This document shows positions 24,001-36,400 of a stretch of 64,000 nt of DNA, in pieces. Every line of letters begins with the position of its first letter. Position 1 is the first letter of the stretch. The stretch is from positions 744,001 through 808,000 of the forward strand of contig NZ_CP092915.1 of NCBI RefSeq assembly GCF_022557175.1. Reading direction: 5' to 3'. Source of the stretch: Mycolicibacterium sp. YH-1 (GTDB taxonomy: Bacteria; Actinomycetota; Actinomycetes; Mycobacteriales; Mycobacteriaceae). Made by a program: the position numbers and the translations under genes. The notes beneath the pieces are model-generated. The model searched no databases. It worked only from the letters and a program-made list of their open reading frames with translations, and was not told where the DNA came from.

Positions 24001-25585
24001 CGAGGCGTTCGCCGAGGTGCTCGGGCTCGGGCGGGTCGGCCTCGATGACGACTTCTTCGCCCTTGGCGGAGACTCATTGACCGCCACCCGGGTCAGTGCC
24101 CGGCTGCAGGCGGCGCTGGGCAGCGAGGTGCCGGTGCGGTACCTGTTCGACGCACCGACCGCAGGGGGCCTCGCCGATCACCTGGACCGGAATCACGGCG
24201 GGACGACCCACCCACCGTTGCAGGTGATGCCACGTCCGGAGCGGATCCCGTTGTCGTATGCCCAGCAGCGGTTGTGGTTCTTCGATCAGTTACAGGGCCC
24301 GACACCGGTTTACAACATGGCAGTGGCATTGCGGCTCCGCGGGAGCCTGGACACCGACGCGCTCGGCCAATCGCTGGTTGATGTGGTGGGCCGTCACGAG
24401 AGTCTGCGCACACTCTTCACCGCGCCCAAGGGGACACCTCAGCAGCTGGTGGTGCCGCCCGAACGCGCTAGCGTGTGCTGGAGGGTTGTTGACGCCATGG
24501 ACTGGCAGGCGGGCCGGCTCGAGGAGGCCATCGGCGCGGTGGCGCGTCATCCATTTGACCTGACCGCCGAGATCCCGCTGCGGGCAACTCTTTTCCGCGT
24601 CGGAGCCGATGAGCACGTGTTGGTGGCCGTCGTCCATCACATCGCCGCCGACGGCTGGTCGGTAACTCCCCTGATCGCTGATCTGGGGGTGGCCTATGCC
24701 AGCCGGTGCGGCGGCCGGGCGCCGGATTGGGTGCCGCTGCCGGTGCAGTACGTGGACTACACGCTGTGGCAGCGCCAGCATCTGGGGGATCTGGCCGATG
24801 CCGACAGTCGTATCGCCGAACAGTTGGCCTACTGGCAGGAAGCCCTGGCCGGCCTGCCTGAGTACCTGCAGTTGCCTACCGATCGGCCCTATCCGCCGGT
24901 GGCGGACTACCGGGGGGCCAGCGTTGCGGTGGACTGGCCGGCTGGCCTGCAGCAGCGGGTGCGTGAGGTGGCTCATGAGCACAACGTGACCACCTTCATG
25001 GTGATCCAGGCCGCGCTCGCGGTGCTGCTGTCGAAGCACAGCACCAGCTCCGATGTGGCGGTGGGGATCACGATCGCCGGACGTGGCGACCCCGCGCTGG
25101 ATGAGCTGGTGGGTTTCTTCGTCAACACGCTGGTGCTGCGAGTTGATCTGGCCGGCGATCCCACCATCGCTGAGCTACTGGACCAGGTGCGCCAGCGCGG
25201 CCTGGCGGCATACGAGAACCAGGACGTGCCCTTCGAGGTGCTGGTCGACCGGCTCAAGCCCACCCGGAGCCTGACCCATCACCCGCTGGTTCAGGTGATC
25301 CTGTCCTGGCAGAACCTGCCCTGGCAGCACAGCAGCGATTCCGCTGCCGGCCTGGCCTTGGGTGATGTGCAGGTGACCCCCATACCCGCACATACGCATA
25401 CCGCTCGCACGGATCTCACATTCGCCCTCGGCGAGCGGTGGAGCGAGACCGGCGAACTCGCTGGGATTGGGGGAACGGTGGAGTTTCGTACCGATGTCTT
25501 CGACGCGGATAGCGTCGACCGGCTGATTGAACGGTTGCGGCGGGTGCTGGTGGCGATGACCGCTGATGTGGGGGACAGGTCATGA
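5993..25585 (+). CDS. NRPS1: five-module lipopeptide synthetase with starter C and free C-terminal C domain
   Basis: The 6,530-residue synthetase reads C-A-T, C-A-MT-T, C-A-T, C-A-T, C-A-MT-T, C. All six C domains keep HHxxxDG: HHIVLDG at about residue 137, HHIAFDG in C2 and C5, HHIAADG in C3, C4 and C6. The five carrier serines (GGDSL) are at 986, 2458, 3519, 4571 and 6028. SAM motifs LEIGxGSG mark methyltransferase domains inside A2 and A5 (about residues 2035 and 5606). There is no epimerase, so all residues should be L. The N-terminal C domain lacks an upstream module, has an unusual sequence and is likely a lipo-initiation domain. The chain ends with an unpaired C domain, so an A-T must be supplied in trans. 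The start at 5993 follows GGGGGAG. The stop overlaps the ATG of NRPS2 (ATGA), suggesting translational coupling. Confidence 0.95.
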   Translation: MQVDDWTLPVTRAQLDIWLAQETAHSGTGWQLGLFVRIDGAVERDALEWAIRRVIQEAEPVRAAFSEVDGQVFQRVLDHPDVELVFHDLTGSRDPMQEAREVASSIQRTLMPLTGPLFKFALFQTQAEEFCLFACCHHIVLDGSGIALVGHRIASVYSAVVAGAPIDPALFGSLSDLVDCESEYEASAEYLEDQGYWSRNLPQEDAPDRPTAAAGDSDSFWPSAPVQLDPVVLRGAEELSEAWNVPRSAVLTAACALLVRGWRAEGSEVVLDFPVSRRVHPALKTLPGMVAGVVPLVISVPPESSVASFCQHVDSRIREALLHQRFPVHALERRVDSHGPGWLANRVNVNFLPSTFTLDFGGAAATAELTNAGMVGGFGLIFSGAGSQLFLSTMGTGQPFSNFEVSDLARRFERVLESMVVDPGRLLSSVDVLDGAERERLDGLGHRAVLTESVAGVSIPTLFAAQVLHAPDAVAVSCAGASLSYRELDEASNRLAHLLVGLGAGPGRCVALLLNRSVEAIVSILAVLKSGAAYLPIDPAHPDARVQFMLADAAPVAAITSAGLAHRLAGCGVVVVDVGDRRIGGCPSSGLPGPAADDVAHVIYTSGTTGVPKGVAVTHQNVTRLFEGLDVGVVLGPGQVWAQCSSLAFDFSVWEIWGALLHGGRLVVVPEDLTRSPRDLQALLTRERVSVLSQTPSAVGMLCPDGLESAALMVAAEPCPLDVVDRWAPGRVMINGYGPTETTVYATISAPLAPGAGVVPIGLPVPGAALFVLDGWLREVPVGVVGELYVAGRGVGVGYVRRPSLTGSRFVACPFAPGTRMYRTGDLVSWGGDGQLRYAGRADEQVKIRGYRIELGEIQTALADLEGVAQAVVIVREDQPGDLRLVGYVTESVTGTVDSATIRAALAERLPAYMVPAAVVSLEALPLTVNGKLDKKALPAPEYIDVDRYRAPSTATEEILAGIYARVLGLERVGVDDSFFDLGGDSLSAMRLIAAVNTSLDADLAVRSLFDTPTVAQLAPHISAGSGGREPLTAQQRPAVIPLSYAQQRMWFLNRFEDGVATYNMPTAFRIGGALDVAALDAALDDVIARHESLRTIFPNVDGVPLQKVLPAEPGMWRRGGAALVSIPENDVAGALISLAEYRFDLSTEIPVRAQIYQVAPAQYVLGIVLHHIAFDGWSLAPMVRDVAEAYRARGQGLAPSWAPLPVQYADYTLWQQNWLGSESDPASVIGGQLAYWRQELAGLPEVVSIPTDRPRPPVPSYRGDGVELRIDPQVWAGVKALAAEHNATASMVLQAVVAVLMHRVGVGDDVAMGTAIAGRMDQALDELVGFFVNTWVLRVAVNSTLRFSEVLEQVRHKALDAYSNQDVPFELLVEQLNPTRSASHHPLFQVATTLQNNVRPEVALDGANVESVEVGTRTAKFDLDIQLREVPAEDSGAPFALRERPGEDAGAAMAAGVVTYATDLFDRSTVERLVGWFGQVVEAVVADSSVVVGEVALLDRGERDLVLEKWSGAQVVAPVGWGPQLLAAAVAADPDAVAVVDGVRQWSYRELDEASNRLARLLIEIGVGPERAVGVAMGRCAELVLAWWAVLKAGGVYVPVDRGHPVERIATVLHAVEAVCVLSCGADAVDGAGARPLLRVDGLDLSGRSASPIIDAERLAPVGVQDAAYVIFTSGSTGTPKGVAVSHAGLLAEAAAHREVFGLGADSRVLMVAAPTFDASVFEWLLAVASGAALVVAPPESYAGEALTALVQEQRVTAALLTPTVLATVDRARLDGRLGTLITGGEACPAELVTAWAPGRRMFNAYGPTEVTIWATWSALTAGQPAGIGAPIAGVSALVLDARLNPAPVGVVGELYLGGPVVARGYVGRAELTADRFVANPYGAAQEPGARMYRTGDLVRWSAQGQLEYLGRADAQIKLRGLRIELGEVENTLLACPQVTRAAAAVHHTDTADHLIAYVALERTSSADHDAEVVEQWQYVYDELYDADLEEAEFGSDFRGWNSSYTDQPIPLHEMQEWRSAAVERIMALGPRRVLEIGVGSGLLMAHVAPRCVEYWGTDFSAPTIQTLQDAVAGQSWGDRVRLHVQPADVVEGLPQNHFDVVVLNSVAQYFPSADYLADVIDKAVELLAPGGTMFLGDIRNHSLQGAFQTGIALAHTTTRDADEIRQRVQRAMLGERELMLAPEFFTTWVAGHPSAAGLSIHVKRGDADNELSRYRYDVIIHKTPTRVCSLASAPIWEWTDCAGMNGLHSELLSQRPGIMRVRAIPRAGVISDVRLEEALATGLPLAEARTHADAAELTDTATPEQLHRLGESIGYHVAVTWGAQPGTLDAVFIAPTDDAHSPALTDLYLPIRGAQQRSAYANDPDTNNKVGAVRQWLSARLPEYMVPAQILVLDEFPLTTSGKIDRKSLPEPVFAATPFRMPQTPTEKTVAEVFAEVLGLEQVGLDDDFFALGGDSLIAIRVTARLQSALGRDVPVRYLFDAPTVANLADYLERNQGDVARPALRAMPRPPQIPLSYAQQRLWFLEQLQGPSPIYNMAVALRLSGGLDAGALGTALKDLVVRHESLRTVYSAVDGVPQQLVMPAEQADFGWQVVDASGWSVGRLEDAVGAVAQHSFDLANEIPLRATLFRVGADEHVLVAVVHHIAADGWSVTPLVADLGVAYASRCGGQVPDWQPLPVQYVDYTLWQQDWLGSESDPDSVISAQLAYWEQSLTGLPERLELPTDRPYPPVADHRGASVAVDWPAELQQQLTRLAHEHNATSSMVVQAALAALLSKISASSDVAVGIATAGRNDPALDELVGFFVNTLVLRVDLAGDPTIAELLDQVRQRSLAALEHQDVPFEVLVDRLNPTRSLTHHPLVQVMLTWQNLPWRSSDPAAGLALGGVHATPLSAETETARMDLVFSLAERFDHIGEPAGIGGVVEFRTDVFDPASVEVLVGRLQRVLESMVVDPGRLLSSVDVLDGAERERLDGLGHRAVLTESVAGVSIPTLFAAQVLHAPDAVAVSCAGASLSYRELDEASNRLAHLLVGLGAGPGRCVALLLNRSVEAIVSILAVLKSGAAYLPIDPAHPDARVQFMLADAAPVAAITTTALAERLDGGGVVVIDVADPRLDTYPTTALASGPAADDVAHVIYTSGTTGVPKGVAVTHQNVTRLFDGLDVGVVLGPGQVWAQCSSLAFDFSVWEIWGALLHGGRLVVVPEDLTRSPQDLQALLTRERVSVLSQTPSAVGMLAPDGLESAALMVAAEPCPLDVVDRWAPGRVMINGYGPTETTVYATISAPMQAGSGVVPIGLPVPGAALFVLDQWLRPAPTGVVGELYVAGRGVGVGYVRRPSLTSSRFVACPFASGARMYRTGDLVRWRDDGQIQYLGRADEQVKIRGYRIELGEIQTALTDLDGVAQAVVIVREDQPADLRLVGYVTESVTGTVDSATIRAALAERLPAYMVPAAVVSLEALPLTVNGKLDKKALPAPEYIDVDRYRAPSTATEEILAGIYARVLGLERVGVDDSFFDLGGDSLSAMRLIAAVNTSLDADLAVRTLFDTPTVAQLAPHISAGSGGREPLTAQQRPAVIPLSYAQQRMWFLEQLQGPSPIYNMAVALRLRGRLDADALGQALADVVVRHESLRTLFTAVDGTPQQLVMPAEQADFGWQVVDASGWSAGRLEDAVGAVAQHSFDLTNEIPLRATLFRVDADEHVLVAVVHHIAADGWSVTPLVADMGVAYASRCGGQVPDWQPLPVQYVDYTLWQREQLGDLADADSRIAEQLAYWEQALAGLTERLELPTDRPYPPVADYRGASVAVDWPAELQQQVARVAREYNATSFMVMQAALAVLLSQMSASSDVAVGFPIAGRRDPALDELVGFFVNTLVLRVDLAGDPTIAELLDQVRQRGLAAFEHQDVPFEVLVDRLNPTRSLTHHPLVQVMLAWQNFAADPAAGFALGDVQAMPLPAETETARMDLVFSLAERLNDIGEPAGIGGVVEFRTDVFDPASVEVLIGRLQRVLETMTADPMRLLSSVDVLDGAERERLDGLGHRAVLTESVAGVSIPTLFAAQVLHAPDAVAVSCAGASLSYRELDEASNRLAHLLVGLGAGPGRCVALLFNRSAEAIVSILAVLKSGAAYLPIDPAHPDARVQFMLADAAPVAAITTTALAERLDGGGVVVIDVADPRLDTYPTTALASGPAADDVAHVIYTSGTTGVPKGVAVTHQNVTRLFDGLDVGVVLGPGQVWAQCSSLAFDFSVWEIWGALLHGGRLVVVPEDLTRSPQDLQALLTRERVSVLSQTPSAVGMLAPDGLESAALMVAAEPCPLDVVDRWAPGRVMINGYGPTETTVYATISAPMQAGSGVVPIGLPVPGAALFVLDQWLRPAPTGVVGELYVAGRGVGVGYVRRPSLTSSRFVACPFASGARMYRTGDLVRWRDDGQIQYLGRADEQVKIRGYRIELGEIQTALTDLDGVAQAVVIVREDQPADRRLVGYVTGTADPATIRAALAERLPAYMVPAAVVSLQALPLTVNGKLDKRALPAPEYIDVDRYRAPSTATEEILAGIYARVLGLERVGVDDSFFDLGGDSLSAMRVVSAINSGLDADLAVRSLFDAPTIGQLAPHISAGTRGEPLVQVERPTVVPLSYAQQRLWFLNRFEGGVATYNMPIAFRIGGALDVAALDAALDDVIARHESLRTVFPDVDGVPLQKVLPAEPGMWRRGGAALVSIPEHDVTGALISLAGYRFDLSEEIPVRAQIYQVGPAQYVLGIVLHHIAFDGWSMAPMVRDVAVAYGARRQLQEPDWVPLPVQYVDYTLWQRAHLGDLSDDDSRIAAQLAYWEHALAGLPEVVSIPTDRPRPPAPSYRGDGVELRIDPHTWAGVKALAAEHNATASMVLQAVVAVLMHRVGVGDDVAIGTAIAGRMDQALDELVGFFVNTWVLRVEMNSQQQFSDVVEQVRHKALDAYSNQDVPFELLVERLNPVRSTSHHPLFQVALVFQNNVRPEVALDGASVEPLSMVTRTAKFDLDFDLREMPSEDAGAAMAVGTLTYATDLFDRSTVERLVGWFGQVVEAVVADSSVVVGEVALLDRGERDLVLEKWSGAQVVAPVGWGPQLLAAAVAADPDAVAVVDEVRQWSYRELDEASNRLARVLIEIGVGPERAVGVAMGRCAELVLAWWAVLKAGGVYVPVDREHPVERIATVLHAVEAVCVLSCGADAVDGAGARPLLRVDGLDLSGRSASPIIDAERLAPVGVQDAAYVIFTSGSTGTPKGVVVSHAGLLGVAAAQRELFGLGASGRVLLVAAPTFDASVFEMILAVGSTAALVVAPPDSYAGEALTALVQDQRVDAAVMTPTVLATLDRALLDGRLGTLITAGEACPAELVAAWAPGRRMFNAYGPTETTIWATCTTPLAAGRPVDIGAPIAGVSALVLDARLNPAPVGVVGELYLGGAALARGYVGRAELTADRFVANPFGAAQEPGTRLYRTGDLARWSAEGQLEYLGRADAQIKLRGQRIELGEIENTLLACPQVTRAAAAVHRADTADHLIAYVALERTSSADHDAAVVDQWQHMYDELYDADLEKAEFGSDFRGWNSSYTDQPIPLHEMQEWRSRTVDRIMALGPRRVLEIGAGSGLVLSQIAPHCEHYVGTDMSAVAIDSLAGELERLQLPWRDRVQLLTQPAHVTGALPHGHFDTIILNSVVQYFPNAGYLADVIDNAVNLLAPGGRLFIGDVRNHRLQEAFQTGIALAHTATRDADDIRKRVQRAVLGEPELLLAPDFFTTWAADNPSATGVDIRVKRGVADNELSRYRYDVVIHKTPAHVCSLAAAPAWEWTECAGLSGLHAELTSQRPAIVRITEIPRAGVIADVHLHRALAAGLPLAEARAAAASSDTATAEQLHSLGEAVGYHVAVTWGAQPGTLDAVFIAPTDDAHSQVLTDLYLAPAEVRQRNCHANDPDANGKINAVRQQISARLPEYMMPSQILVLDEFPLTTSGKIDRKSLPQPVFATTAFRAPRTRTEKIVGEAFAEVLGLGRVGLDDDFFALGGDSLTATRVSARLQAALGSEVPVRYLFDAPTAGGLADHLDRNHGGTTHPPLQVMPRPERIPLSYAQQRLWFFDQLQGPTPVYNMAVALRLRGSLDTDALGQSLVDVVGRHESLRTLFTAPKGTPQQLVVPPERASVCWRVVDAMDWQAGRLEEAIGAVARHPFDLTAEIPLRATLFRVGADEHVLVAVVHHIAADGWSVTPLIADLGVAYASRCGGRAPDWVPLPVQYVDYTLWQRQHLGDLADADSRIAEQLAYWQEALAGLPEYLQLPTDRPYPPVADYRGASVAVDWPAGLQQRVREVAHEHNVTTFMVIQAALAVLLSKHSTSSDVAVGITIAGRGDPALDELVGFFVNTLVLRVDLAGDPTIAELLDQVRQRGLAAYENQDVPFEVLVDRLKPTRSLTHHPLVQVILSWQNLPWQHSSDSAAGLALGDVQVTPIPAHTHTARTDLTFALGERWSETGELAGIGGTVEFRTDVFDADSVDRLIERLRRVLVAMTADVGDRS
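9100..13510 (+). other. NRPS module 2 (C-A-MT-T), N-methylating
   Basis: The C domain is of the 'FLNRFE..ATYNMP' subtype. The A-domain code reads D-A-F-L-I-G-A-I-W-K (hydrophobic pocket). An N-methyltransferase domain is inserted before motif A10, at about 11900-12670, with [11 protein letters not shown] and NSVAQYFPS. The carrier serine is S2458. Prediction: an N-methylated hydrophobic residue such as N-Me-Leu. Confidence 0.75.
10375..11064 (+). repeat. Repeat: 5' part of A2, nearly identical to A5
   Basis: The end of the C domain and the first half of A2 match 21085-21774 in module 5 with only a handful of visible base differences (offset 10,710). Similarity drops just after the P-loop motif [11 protein letters not shown]. 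Leu codons here are mostly TTG, while the sequence after the break favours CTG and C-ending codons. Confidence 0.75.
13520..16690 (+). other. NRPS module 3 (C-A-T)
   Basis: The C domain is of the '[14 protein letters not shown]' subtype with HHIAADG near residue 2645. The A-domain code is D-F-W-S-M-A-G-V-Y-K, identical to module 1, so it should activate the same amino acid. The carrier serine is S3519. Confidence 0.8.
13541..19840 (+). repeat. Tandem duplication of a whole C-A-T module (modules 3 and 4)
   Basis: The A-domain segments starting near 14826 and 17994 are almost the same DNA at an offset of 3,168 bp. The preceding C domains are also very similar. The same A-domain segment recurs in module 1 (from about 7224) and module 12 (from about 45502). 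Confidence 0.75.
16700..19840 (+). other. NRPS module 4 (C-A-T), near-copy of module 3
   Basis: This is nearly identical to module 3 at the DNA level through the A domain (period 3,168 bp) and very similar in the C domain. The A-domain code is again D-F-W-S-M-A-G-V-Y-K. The carrier serine is S4571. Confidence 0.8.
19850..24220 (+). other. NRPS module 5 (C-A-MT-T), N-methylating
   Basis: This is a close relative of module 2. The C domain is again the '[14 protein letters not shown]' subtype. The A-domain code is D-A-F-V-I-A-A-I-W-K. The N-methyltransferase domain lies at about 22620-23395 with [11 protein letters not shown] and NSVVQYFPN. The carrier serine is S6028. It probably activates the same or a similar hydrophobic residue as module 2. 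Confidence 0.75.
21085..21774 (+). repeat. Repeat: 5' part of A5, nearly identical to A2
   Basis: This is the partner copy of 10375-11064, with the same breakpoint just after [11 protein letters not shown] and the same shift in codon usage at the break. Confidence 0.75.
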
Positions 25586-27470
25586 CCGCCGATCTCTCTC
25601 GGCGGCTGTCATCGATGGATCTGTTGGATGAGTGCGAGTACGCCCGGCTGGATGAGTGGGGCAACCGCGCCACCCTGGCCAACGCCCCATTGGCTGCGCT
25701 GTCGATTCCCGCCATGTTCGCCGCACAGGTGGCGCGTGCCCCAGATGAGGTCGCGCTGACCTTTGATGGCCATTGCTTGACGTATCGGGAGCTCGACGAG
25801 GCGGCCAACCGGTTGGCGAATCTGTTGGTCGTGCAGGGGGTGTGCCCGGGACAGATTGTGGCACTGGTGTTTCCGCGCTCGATTGAGGCGGTTGTGTCGA
25901 TTCTTGCGGTGCTGAAGACCGGTGCGGCGTATCTGCCGATCGACCCGATGCATCCCGATGCGCGGATTGAGTTCATGGTGGCTGACGCCGCGCCGATCGT
26001 GGCGGTGACCACCGCTGGGCTGGCCGAGCGGTTGGCGGGGTGTGAGCTGCCGGTGATCGATGCCGCCGATCCACGCATCGACACCCAGCCCAGCACCGCC
26101 CTGCCCGCACCCGGCGCCGATGACGTCGCCTATCTCATCTACACCTCGGGCACCACGGGTGTGCCGAAGGGAGTGGCGATCACCCACGGCAGCGTGACCC
26201 GGTTGCTGGAGTCTCTGGATGCCAACCTGCAGCTGGCGGGGCAGGTGTGGACACAGTGTCATTCGCTGGCGTTCGACTACTCCGTGTGGGAGATCTGGGG
26301 TGCGCTGCTGTTTGGTGGGCGGTTGCTGGTGGTGCCCGAGTCGGTGACACGCTCGCCGCAGGACTTCCACACCCTGCTGGTTGCCGAACAGGTCAGTGTG
26401 TTGAGTCAGACCCCGTCAGCGTTCTACGCGCTGCAGACCGCCGATGCACTTCAGTCTGAGGTCGGTCGCCAGCTCAAGTTGGAGACGGTGGTCTTTGGCG
26501 GCGAAGCGCTTGAACCGCAGCGACTTCGGCCGTGGCTTGACTCTCATCCGGGATCGCCGCGGATGATCAACATGTACGGGATCACCGAGACCACTGTGCA
26601 TGCGTCGTTCCGCGAGATCGTCAAGCTCGACGCCGACAGCAGTGTCAGTCCTATCGGGGTGCCGTTGGCCCACCTCGCCTTCTTCGTGCTGGATCAGGCA
26701 CTGCAGTCAGTGCCGGTAGGTGTGGTCGGTGAGCTGTACGTGGCCGGTGCCGGACTCGGGTGCGGGTACTGGCGCCGCGGGGGGTTGACAGCGGCACGAT
26801 TTGTGGCGTGTCCGTTCGGGGGTTCTGGGGCGCCTGGCACACGCATGTATCGCACCGGAGACCTGGCGTCGTGGGGCACCGATGGGCAGCTGAGGTATCT
26901 GGGCCGCGGCGATGAGCAGGTCAAGATCCGTGGTTATCGCATCGAACTCGGCGAGATCCACACGGCGCTGGCTGATCTGGACGGTGTGGAGCAGGCGGTG
27001 GTGATCGCTCGCGAGGACCGCCCAGGGGACAAACGCCTCGTCGGCTACATCACGGGCACCGCAGACCCGGCCGACATGCGTGCACGGCTGTCCGATCGGC
27101 TACCGACATATATGGTGCCTGCCGCGATTGTGGTGATGGATGCGCTGCCGTTGACGGTCAACGGCAAACTGGACAAACGGGCCCTGCCCGCACCCGAGTA
27201 CGCCGATGTCGATCATTACCGTGCGCCGGCCACGCCCACCGAGGAGATCCTGGCCGCCATCTATGCCAACGTGCTGGGGTTGGCAAGGGTCGGCGTCGAT
27301 GACTCGTTCTTCGACCTGGGTGGGGACTCGCTATCGGCGGTTCGCCTGGTCGCCGCTGTCAACGCGGGATTGGGTGCCGGGCTTGCGGTGCGCGCGGTGT
27401 TCGATGCGCCCACGGTCGCCGAGTTGGCTCCCCGTCTGGGCGCGGCGGCCGATAACCGTGTGCCGCTCGT
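24230..27470 (+). other. NRPS module 6, split between NRPS1 (C) and NRPS2 (A-T), Thr-like
   Basis: The C domain ends NRPS1 and the A-T pair begins NRPS2; the break falls in the C-A linker. The A-domain code is D-Y-W-S-V-G-M-V-H-K, very close to the known Thr code DFWNIGMVHK. The carrier serine is S583 of NRPS2. This is the best-supported substrate call in the cluster. Confidence 0.75.
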
Positions 27471-30400
27471 TGCCGGTGCGCGGCCAGCGACCGTGCCGTT
27501 GTCACATGCCCAGCAACGGTTGTGGTTCCTGGATCAGTTGCAGGGTCCCTCACCGGTTTACAACATGCCAACCGCGTATCGAATCCGTGGGGCGCTGGAT
27601 GTCGCCGCACTGGGAGCGGCACTGGGCGATGTGGTGGATCGCCACGAGAGTCTGCGCACCCTGTTCGCGGCGGCCGACGGAGTACCGCGGCAAGTGGTGG
27701 TTCCCGTCGAGCGGGCCGACTTCGGTTGGCAGGTGGTTGACGCCCGCGGCTGGCCGTCGGAGCGACTGAGTGAGGTCCTCGACGCGGCAGGCGGTCACTC
27801 CTTTGACTTGGCCGCAGAGATTCCGTTGCGGGCAACGCTTCTGCGTGTCGACGATGACGAGCATGTGCTGATGGTGGTGGTGCACCATATCGCCGCCGAC
27901 GGGTGGTCGGTCAGGCCGTTGGTGCGTGATGTGGGGGTTGCCTATGCCAGCCGGTGTGGCGGGCAAGCGCCCGACTGGCCTCCGTTGCCGGTGCAGTACG
28001 TGGATTACTCGCTGTGGCAACAGGAGTGGTTGGGTGTCGAGTCCGATCCCGACAGCGTGATATCTGCGCAGCTGGCCTACTGGGAGCAGGCGCTGGCCGG
28101 GCTGCCCGAACACCTCGCATTACCCACCGATCGGCCGTACCCACCGGTCGCCGATTTCCGTGGGACCAGCGTAACCGTGGAGTGGCCGGCCGAGTTCCAG
28201 CAGCGTGTCGCGCAGGTGGCCAGTGAGCACAATGCGACGAGTTTCATGGTGGTTCAGGCTGCGCTTGCCGTGCTGCTGTCGAGCCTGTGTGTCAGTTCTG
28301 ATGTGGCAGTGGGGTTCCCGATCGCCGGACGTGGCGATCCGGCGCTCGATGATGTGGTGGGCTTCTTCGTCAACACCTTGGTGTTGCGGGTCGATGTGGC
28401 CGGTGATCCCACCGTTTCTGAGTTACTGACTCAGGTGCGCGACCGCAGTCTGGCGGCCTTTGAGCATCAGGACGTGCCGTTTGAGGTGCTGGTCGATCGA
28501 CTCAACCCGACCAGAAGCCTGACCCACCACCCGCTGGTGCAGGTGATGTTGGCCTGGCAGAACTTCGCCGGGCAGGACACCCGCACCGATGTCGAAACGA
28601 CACTTGGTGACGTGGATGTCAGCACGCTGCCGGTGGACACCCGCAGTGCCCGGATGGATCTGGTGTTCTCCCTCGGCGAGCGCTTCAGCGCCGTTGGGGA
28701 GCCACTCGGGATCTGCGGATCGGTGGAATTTCGCACCGACGTGTATGACGCCGCCAGAATCGAGACGTTGATCGAGCGGCTGCAGCGGGTGTTGGAGGCG
28801 ATAACCGCCGACCCGGCGCGGTCGTTGTCCTCGGTGGATCTGCTCCATTCCGGTGAGCGCGCCCTGCTGGATGACTGGGCCAACCGCGCGGTGCTGACTC
28901 ACCCCGCGTCCGCCGTGTCGATTCCGGTGTTGTTCGCCGAACAGGTGATGCGCACACCCGAGGCGGTGGCGATCACGTGTGGGCAGCGTTCTTGGACCTA
29001 CCGAGAACTCGATGAGTCGGCTAATCGGTTGGCGCACATGCTCGTCGGCCACGGTGTGGGCGCCGGCCAGTGCGTGGCGCTGCTATTGGAGCGGTCGGCT
29101 GAGGCGATAGTCGCCATTCTGGCGGTTCTCAAGTCCGCTGCGGCCTACCTGCCGATCGATCCTGCACATCCCGACGCGCGGATCGCGGCGGTCCTTGCCG
29201 ACGCCGCACCGACTGTCGCGGTCACCACCACCGCGTTGGCGAAGCGGTTGGACGGCTATGAGCTGCTGGTGCTCGATGTGGGCGATCCTCGCATTGACAC
29301 CCACCCAGCGACGACGTTGCCGCCGCCGGCGGCCGATGACATCGCCTACGTCATCTACACGTCGGGCAGCACCGGTATCCCGAAGGGGGTGGCGATAACT
29401 CACCACAACGTCACACAGTGGTTGGGGACGCGCGACGCGCATCTGCCGACCCAGGCGTGGGCGCAGTGGCATTCGTATGCCTTCGACGCATCGGTGGAGG
29501 AGATCTGGGCTGCGCTGTTGCACGGTGGGCGGCTGGTGGTGATCCCCGAGACAGTGGCGGGCTCACCACAGGATCTGCATACCCTGCTGGTGACCGAACA
29601 GGTCAGCGTGCTGAGCCAGACTCCGTCGGCGTTGGCGATGCTGACACCAGAGGGCTTGGAGTCAATGGCGCTGCTGGTGGCTGGTGAGCGCTGTCCGGCA
29701 CATCTGCTGGATCGATGGGCGCCGGGCCGCGTGATGATCAACGGCTACGGCCCGACAGAGACCACGGTGTGCGCATCGCGGAGTGCGCCGCTGACGACGG
29801 GGTCTCCCGTGGTGCCGATTGGCTCGCCTGTTCCCGGCGCGGCGTTGTTCGTGCTGGATCAATGGCTGCGTCCGGTGCCTGCCGGGGTGGTCGGCGAGCT
29901 GTATGTCGCCGGTCGCGGCGTCGGAGTGGGGTATCTGCGCCGCGCGGGGTTGACCGGGTCGCGTTTCGTGGCATGCCCGTTTGGGGGTGCGGGCACTCGG
30001 ATGTATCGCACCGGGGACCTGGTGCGCTGGGGTGCGGACGGTCAGCTGAGCTACTCGGGACGTGCTGATGAGCAGGTCAAGATCCGCGGCTATCGCATCG
30101 AGCTGGGGGAGATCCAAACCGCCCTGGCCGATCTGGACGGCGTGGAGCAGGCGGCGGTGATCGCCCGCGAGGACCGCCCAGCCGACATACGCCTGGTTGG
30201 CTACATCACCGGCACGGCAGACCCGACCAAGATCCGCGCCGCGCTGGCCGAGATCCTGCCTCGCTATATGGTGCCGATCGCGGTGGTGGTGCTCGAGATG
30301 CTGCCGCTGACAGTCAACGGCAAACTGGACACCCGCGCACTGCCTGCTCCGGACTGCACCGACACCGGAGATGGGTACCGGGCCCCCGCCAACCCGGTCG

Positions 30401-33400
30401 AGGAGATCCTTGCCGGCATCTATGCCCAGGTGCTGGGCCTCGACCGTGTCGGGGTCGATGACTCATTCTTCGATCTGGGCGGAGACTCGCTGTCGGCGAT
30501 GCGGGTGATCTCCGCGATCAACTCCGGCCTGGATACCGACCTCGCGGTGCGTGCCCTGTTCGACGCGCCAGCTGTGTCCGCGCTGGCGTCGCGTATCGGG
30601 GAGGGTGCGGGTGGGCGTGAGCCGCTGACGGTGCAACAACGACCCGCGGTGGTGCCGTTGTCGTATGCCCAGCAACGGTTGTGGTTCCTCAATCAGTTCG
30701 AGGGCGAGGTCGCCACCTACAACATGCCGACCGCGTATCGAATCAGCGGGGCGCTCGACGCCGAGGCGTTGGGCGCGGCATTGCGTGACGTTGTAGACCG
30801 CCATGAGAGCCTGCGCACGCTGCTACCGGCGGTCGACGGGGTACCCGGGCAGGTGGTGGTACCGGTCGAGCAGGCCGACTTCGGATGGCAGATCATTGAT
30901 GCCACCGACTGGTCAATGGAGCGCCTCGGTGAGGCCGTCGGGGAAGCGGTGCGCCACAGCTTTGACCTCGCAACTGAAATACCCATGCGGGCATGGCTTT
31001 TCCGTGCAGCTGAGAACGAACACGTATTGGTGACCGTGGTGCACCACATCGCGGGAGACGGTTGGTCGATCGGCCCGTTGGTGCGTGATCTGGGGGTGGC
31101 CTACGCCGGCCGGAGCGCTGGACGGGCGCCGGACTGGGCGCCGTTGCCGGTGCAGTATGTGGACTACACGCTGTGGCAGCGCGCTCAGCTGGGTGATCTG
31201 GTCGACGCCGACAGTCCGATCGCCGCGCAGTTGGCCTATTGGGAGCAGTCGCTGGCCGGGTTGCCCGAGCGGCTGGAGTTGCCGACTGACCGGCCCTATC
31301 CGTCGGTGGCGGACTATCGCGGTGCCAGTGTGACGGTGGACTGGCCTGCAGAACTGCAACAGAGGGTCACTCGAGTTGCTCGCGAGCACAACGCGACGAG
31401 CTTCATGGTGGTGCAGACCGCCCTGGCGGTGCTGTTGGCCGAGCTGACGGCCAGCAGCGATGTGGCGGTGGGCTTTCCGATAGCCGGGCGTCGCGATCCG
31501 ACGCTGGACGAGCTGGTGGGGTTCTTCGTCAACACGCTGGTGCTGCGGGTCGATGTGGCCGGTGATCCCACCGTGGCCGAGCTGCTGGATCAGGTGCGCC
31601 AGCGTAGCCTCGCCGCCTACGAGCATCAGGACGTTCCGTTTGAGATGCTGGTGGAGCGGCTCAACCCGACTCGAAGTCTGGCTCATCACCCGCTGATTCA
31701 GGTCATCTTCGCGTGGCAGAACCTCCCCTGGCAGGACAACAACCCCGCCGCTGCACTGAGTCTGGGGGATCTGCAGATGACGCCGTTGTCGGCGGAAACT
31801 GACACTGCCCGAATGGATCTGGTGTTCTTCCTGCGTGAGCACTGGGACGATGACGGTGCTCCGGCGGGGATCTGGGGCACGGTGGAGTACCGCACCGATG
31901 TGTTCGACAGCGCCAGCATCGAGGCGCTGGTCGGGCGACTGCAACGGGTGTTGGAGGCGATCACAGCGGATCCGGCGCGATCATTGTCGTCGGTGGACAT
32001 GCTCGACGCGATTGAGCGTGGTCGTCTGGACGAGTTCGGGCATCGTGCGGGGTTGACTCAGCCCGCGACCGAAGCGTCGATTCCGGCGTTGTTCACCGCG
32101 CAGGTGGTGCATGCACCCGATGCGATGGCGGTGACCTTTGAGGGCTGTTCGTTGTCGTATCGCGGGCTTGATCAGGCGTCGAATCGGCTGGCGCACTTGC
32201 TGGTTGACCAGGGTGCGGGACCCGGAAAGTATGTGGCGTTGTTGTTGAACCGGTCGGCTGAGGCGATCGTGTCGATTCTGGCGGTGCTGAAGTCTGGTGC
32301 GGCGTATCTGCCGATTGATCCGGCTCATCCCGATGCGCGGGTGCAGTTCATGCTCGCTGATGCGGCGCCGATCGGCGCGATCACCACGACTGGTTTGGCT
32401 CATCGTTTGGCTGGGTGTGGCGTGCCGGTGATCAATGTCGAGGATCCTCGCTGTGACGCTCAACCCAGCAGTCCGTTGCCGGGCCCGACCCCGGATGACA
32501 TTGCCTACATCATCTACACGTCGGGGACGACGGGTCTGCCCAAGGGTGTTGCAATCACCCATCAGAACGCGACTCGGTTGTTCGACGGTCTAGAGGTGGC
32601 CGTGCAGATCGGTCCGGGGCAGGTGTGGGCGCAGTGTTCGTCGTTGGCCTTTGACTTCTCGGTGTGGGAGATCTGGGGTGCGCTGCTGCATGGGGGCCGG
32701 TTGGTGGTGGTGCCCGAGGGCTTGACCCGGTCCCCGCGGGATCTACAGGCACTGCTGGCCGCCGAGAGGGTCACCATGCTGAGCCAGACCCCGTCGGCGA
32801 TTGGGATGCTCTCGCCGCAGGGGTTGGAGTCGGCGGCGTTGATGGTCTCCGCGGAGGCCTGCCCGGCCGACGTGGTGGACCGGTGGGCGCCGGGTCGGGT
32901 GATGATCAACGGCTATGGCCCGACTGAGACCACGGTGTATGCCACGATCAGCGCTCCTCTGACTCCTGGTGCGGGTGTGGTGCCGATCGGGTTCCCCGTG
33001 CCCGGGGCGGCGTTGTTCGTCCTGGATGCCTGGTTGCGGGAGGTGCCCGTCGGGGTGGTCGGTGAGTTGTATGTCGCCGGCCGCGGTGTCGGGGTCGGGT
33101 ATGTCCGCTGCCCCTCGTTGACGGGTTCACGGTTTGTGGCCTGCCCCTTCGGCGCTCCTGGAGCGCGGATGTATCGCACCGGGGACCTGGTCCGCTGGCG
33201 TGACGACGGGCAGATCCAATACCTGGGCCGCGGTGATGAACAGGTCAAGATCCGGGGCTACCGCATCGAACTCGGCGAGATTGCCGCGGTCCTGGCAGGT
33301 CATCCGCGGGTTGCGCAGGCGGCGGTCATCGCCCGCGAGGACCGGCCCGACGACAAGCAGTTGGTGGGCTATGTGGTGCCGGATCAGCAGATGAGACTGG

Positions 33401-36400
33401 TCCGAGAGTTAGACCGCGAAGCCCAACTCGTCGATCAGTGGCAGGGTGTGTATGAGGGTCTGTACACCGGGGAGTCGTTCACCGACGGCACGGCGGCCGA
33501 ACTGGGCGAGGACTTCGGGGGCTGGAACAGCAGCTACACCGGTGCGCCAATACCGCTCGAGGAGATGCGCCAGTGGCGGTCGGCCGCGGTTGATCGGATC
33601 CTGGCCCTGCGACCGCAGCGGGTGTTGGAGATCGGCGTCGGCTCGGGACTGTTGCTCGCCCATGTGGCGCCGAAGTGTGAGGAGTACTGGGGCACAGACT
33701 TCTCCGCGCCGACCATCCAGACCCTGCGGGCAGCGGTGGGTGAGCAGCAGTGGGGCGATCGGGTGCGGTTGCGGGTACAGCCAGCTGATGTGTCAGATGG
33801 GTTGCCGCAGGGGCATTTCGATGTGGTCGTGCTGAACTCGGTCATCCAGTACTTCCCGAGCGCGGGGTACCTGCTGGATGTCCTGGCGGCGGCGATGCGG
33901 CTGCTCGGGCCGGGCGGGGCGCTCTACGTCGGCGACGTGCGCAACCTGTCATTGCTGCGCGCGTTCACCACTGCGGTGGTGAACGCCGACACCGGCGCGG
34001 AGGAGACGGCAAGGCAGGTCTGCGAACGAGTGCGCCGGGAGGTCCTTGCCGAGCAGGAACTGCTGTTGGCCCCAGAGTTCTTCGCGGCTCTGCCTCAGCA
34101 TCTTCCCGATATCGCCGCGGTGGACGTGCAGCTCAAGGCGATGGACGCCGTCAACGAACTCAGTGGCTACCGCTATGAGGTGGTGCTGCACAAGGCGCCG
34201 GTGGCGGTGCGCTCGGCGGCTGACCTGCCGTCGCGACCGTGGCAGCGATTCGGCAGCCTGATGGCGCTCGGTGAGTACCTGCGGTCAAACCAGACCACTG
34301 AGCTGCGTGTCACCGGGATTCCGCATGCCGGGATCGGGCCGGATGTGGCGATGGCGCAGGCGTTGGAGACGGCCGGGGATCGAATACCGATCAGCGAGTT
34401 GCGTGCCGACATATCCGCCCCCGATGCGGTGTTGCCGCAGCAGTGCCATCGGCTGGGCCAGGAACTGGGTTACGCCACGGCGGTCACCTGGTCGTCCACT
34501 GCCGGTCTGGTGGACGTCATCTACACCCAGGCCACCGAACCGCTTGCGCTGTCGGATCTCTACCGGCCGGCCAAACACGTTGGTTCCCTCGCCGGGTACG
34601 TCAACGACCCGTCGGCCATTGAGCGTGCCACCGAGTTGCGCAGCTTCGTGGCGGAGCGGTTGCCGGAGTACATGGTGCCGGCGGCGATCATGATGGTGGA
34701 GTCGCTGCCCTTGACGGTCAACGGAAAACTCGATCGCCGGGCGTTACCAGCACCGGAGTTCACCAGCGGGGTGGCGTACCGGGCACCGCGTGATGAACGC
34801 GAGCAGATGTTGGTCGGACTGTTCAGCGAGGTTCTTGGCGTCGCACGGGTCGGCATCGATGACTCGTTCTTCGACCTGGGTGGGCACTCGCTATCGGCGA
34901 CACGTCTGATCGCACGGCTGCGGGTCGATATGGGCGTCGATGTCCCGATCCGGGCCCTGTTCGACGCGTCGACTGTGGTGGGGTTGGCCGACTGGATCAG
35001 CAGGAATGCCGAGGTGCGTGCGGGGTCGGTGTTGACCCCTCAGCAGCGGCCCGAGGTGGTGCCGTTGTCGTATGCCCAGCAGCGGCTGTGGTTCCTGGAT
35101 CAATTGCAGGGCCCCTCGCCGGTGTACAACATGCCGACTGCGTATCAGATCAGCGGCCCGTTGGATGTGGCGGCTCTGGGTGCCGCACTGGGTGATGTGG
35201 TGAGTCGCCACGAGAGTCTGCGCACTGTGTTCGCGGCGACCGAGGGGGTACCCCACCAGGTGGTGGTGCCCGCTGATCGAGCCGACTTCGGCTGGCAGGT
35301 GGTTGATGCCTTCGGCTGGTCGGAGGACCGGCTGGCGGAGGCCGTCGGCACGGCGGTGCGGCACAGTTTCGATCTGGCCAGTGAGATCCCCTTGCGAGCA
35401 ACCCTTTTCCGGGTCGACGAGGACGAACATGTGCTGGTGATGGTGGTGCACCACATCGCCGCCGACGGCTGGTCGATCGCCCCGCTGGCGCGCGATCTGG
35501 GGGTGGCCTATATCAGCCGGTGTGCGGGACAGACACCGAGCTGGGCGCCCCTGCCGGTGCAGTACGTGGACTACACGCTGTGGCAGCGCGAACATCTGGG
35601 AGATCTGCGCGATCCCGACAGCCGGATCTCCGCGCAGCTGGACTACTGGCAGCAGGCGTTGACCGGGATGCCCGAGTGGCTGGAGCTTCCCACCGACCGC
35701 CCCTACCCGCCAGCGGCGAACTACTGCGGCGCCAGTGTGACGGTGGAGTGGCCGGCGCAATTGCAGCAGCAGATCTCGCGGGTCGCTCGCGAGCATGACG
35801 CGACCAGTTTCATGGTGGTGCAGGCCGCCCTGACAGTGCTGCTGTCGCGGCTGAGTACCAGTTCCGATGTGGCGGTGGGGTTCCCGATCGCTGGGCGACG
35901 CGACCCCGCTCTCGATGACCTGGTGGGGTTCTTCGTCAACACCTTGGTGCTGCGGGTCGAGCTCGGTGGCGATCTCACCGTCGCCGACCTGTTGGCCCAG
36001 GTGCGCCAACGCAGCCTCGCTGCGTACGAGCATCAGGATGTGCCGTTCGAGGTGCTGGTGGATCGGCTCAATCCGACACGGAGCCTGACCCATCATCCGT
36101 TGATTCAGGTGATGTTGGGCTGGCAGAACTTCGCCGGGCAGGAAACCAGCGACTCCGCCATTGAACCGGCCATGGGTGATGTGGCTGTGTCCGCACTATC
36201 CGCGGACACCCATTCCGCCCGGATGGATCTCGCGTTCTCCCTGTCCGAGGGCTTCACCGCCGCCGGTGAGCCCGCAGGGATCTCCGGGTCGGTGGAGTTC
36301 CGCACCGACGTCTACGACCCCAGCAGCATCGAAACGCTGGTCGAGCGGCTGGAGCGTGTGGTGGTCGAGATGACCGCCGACCCGACCAGGCGGCTGGCGT

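Noticed and set aside
24230..25585. The last domain of NRPS1 as an epimerase.
   Set aside because: It has the C-domain motifs [27 protein letters not shown] and QDVPFE; the epimerase-specific motifs are absent.
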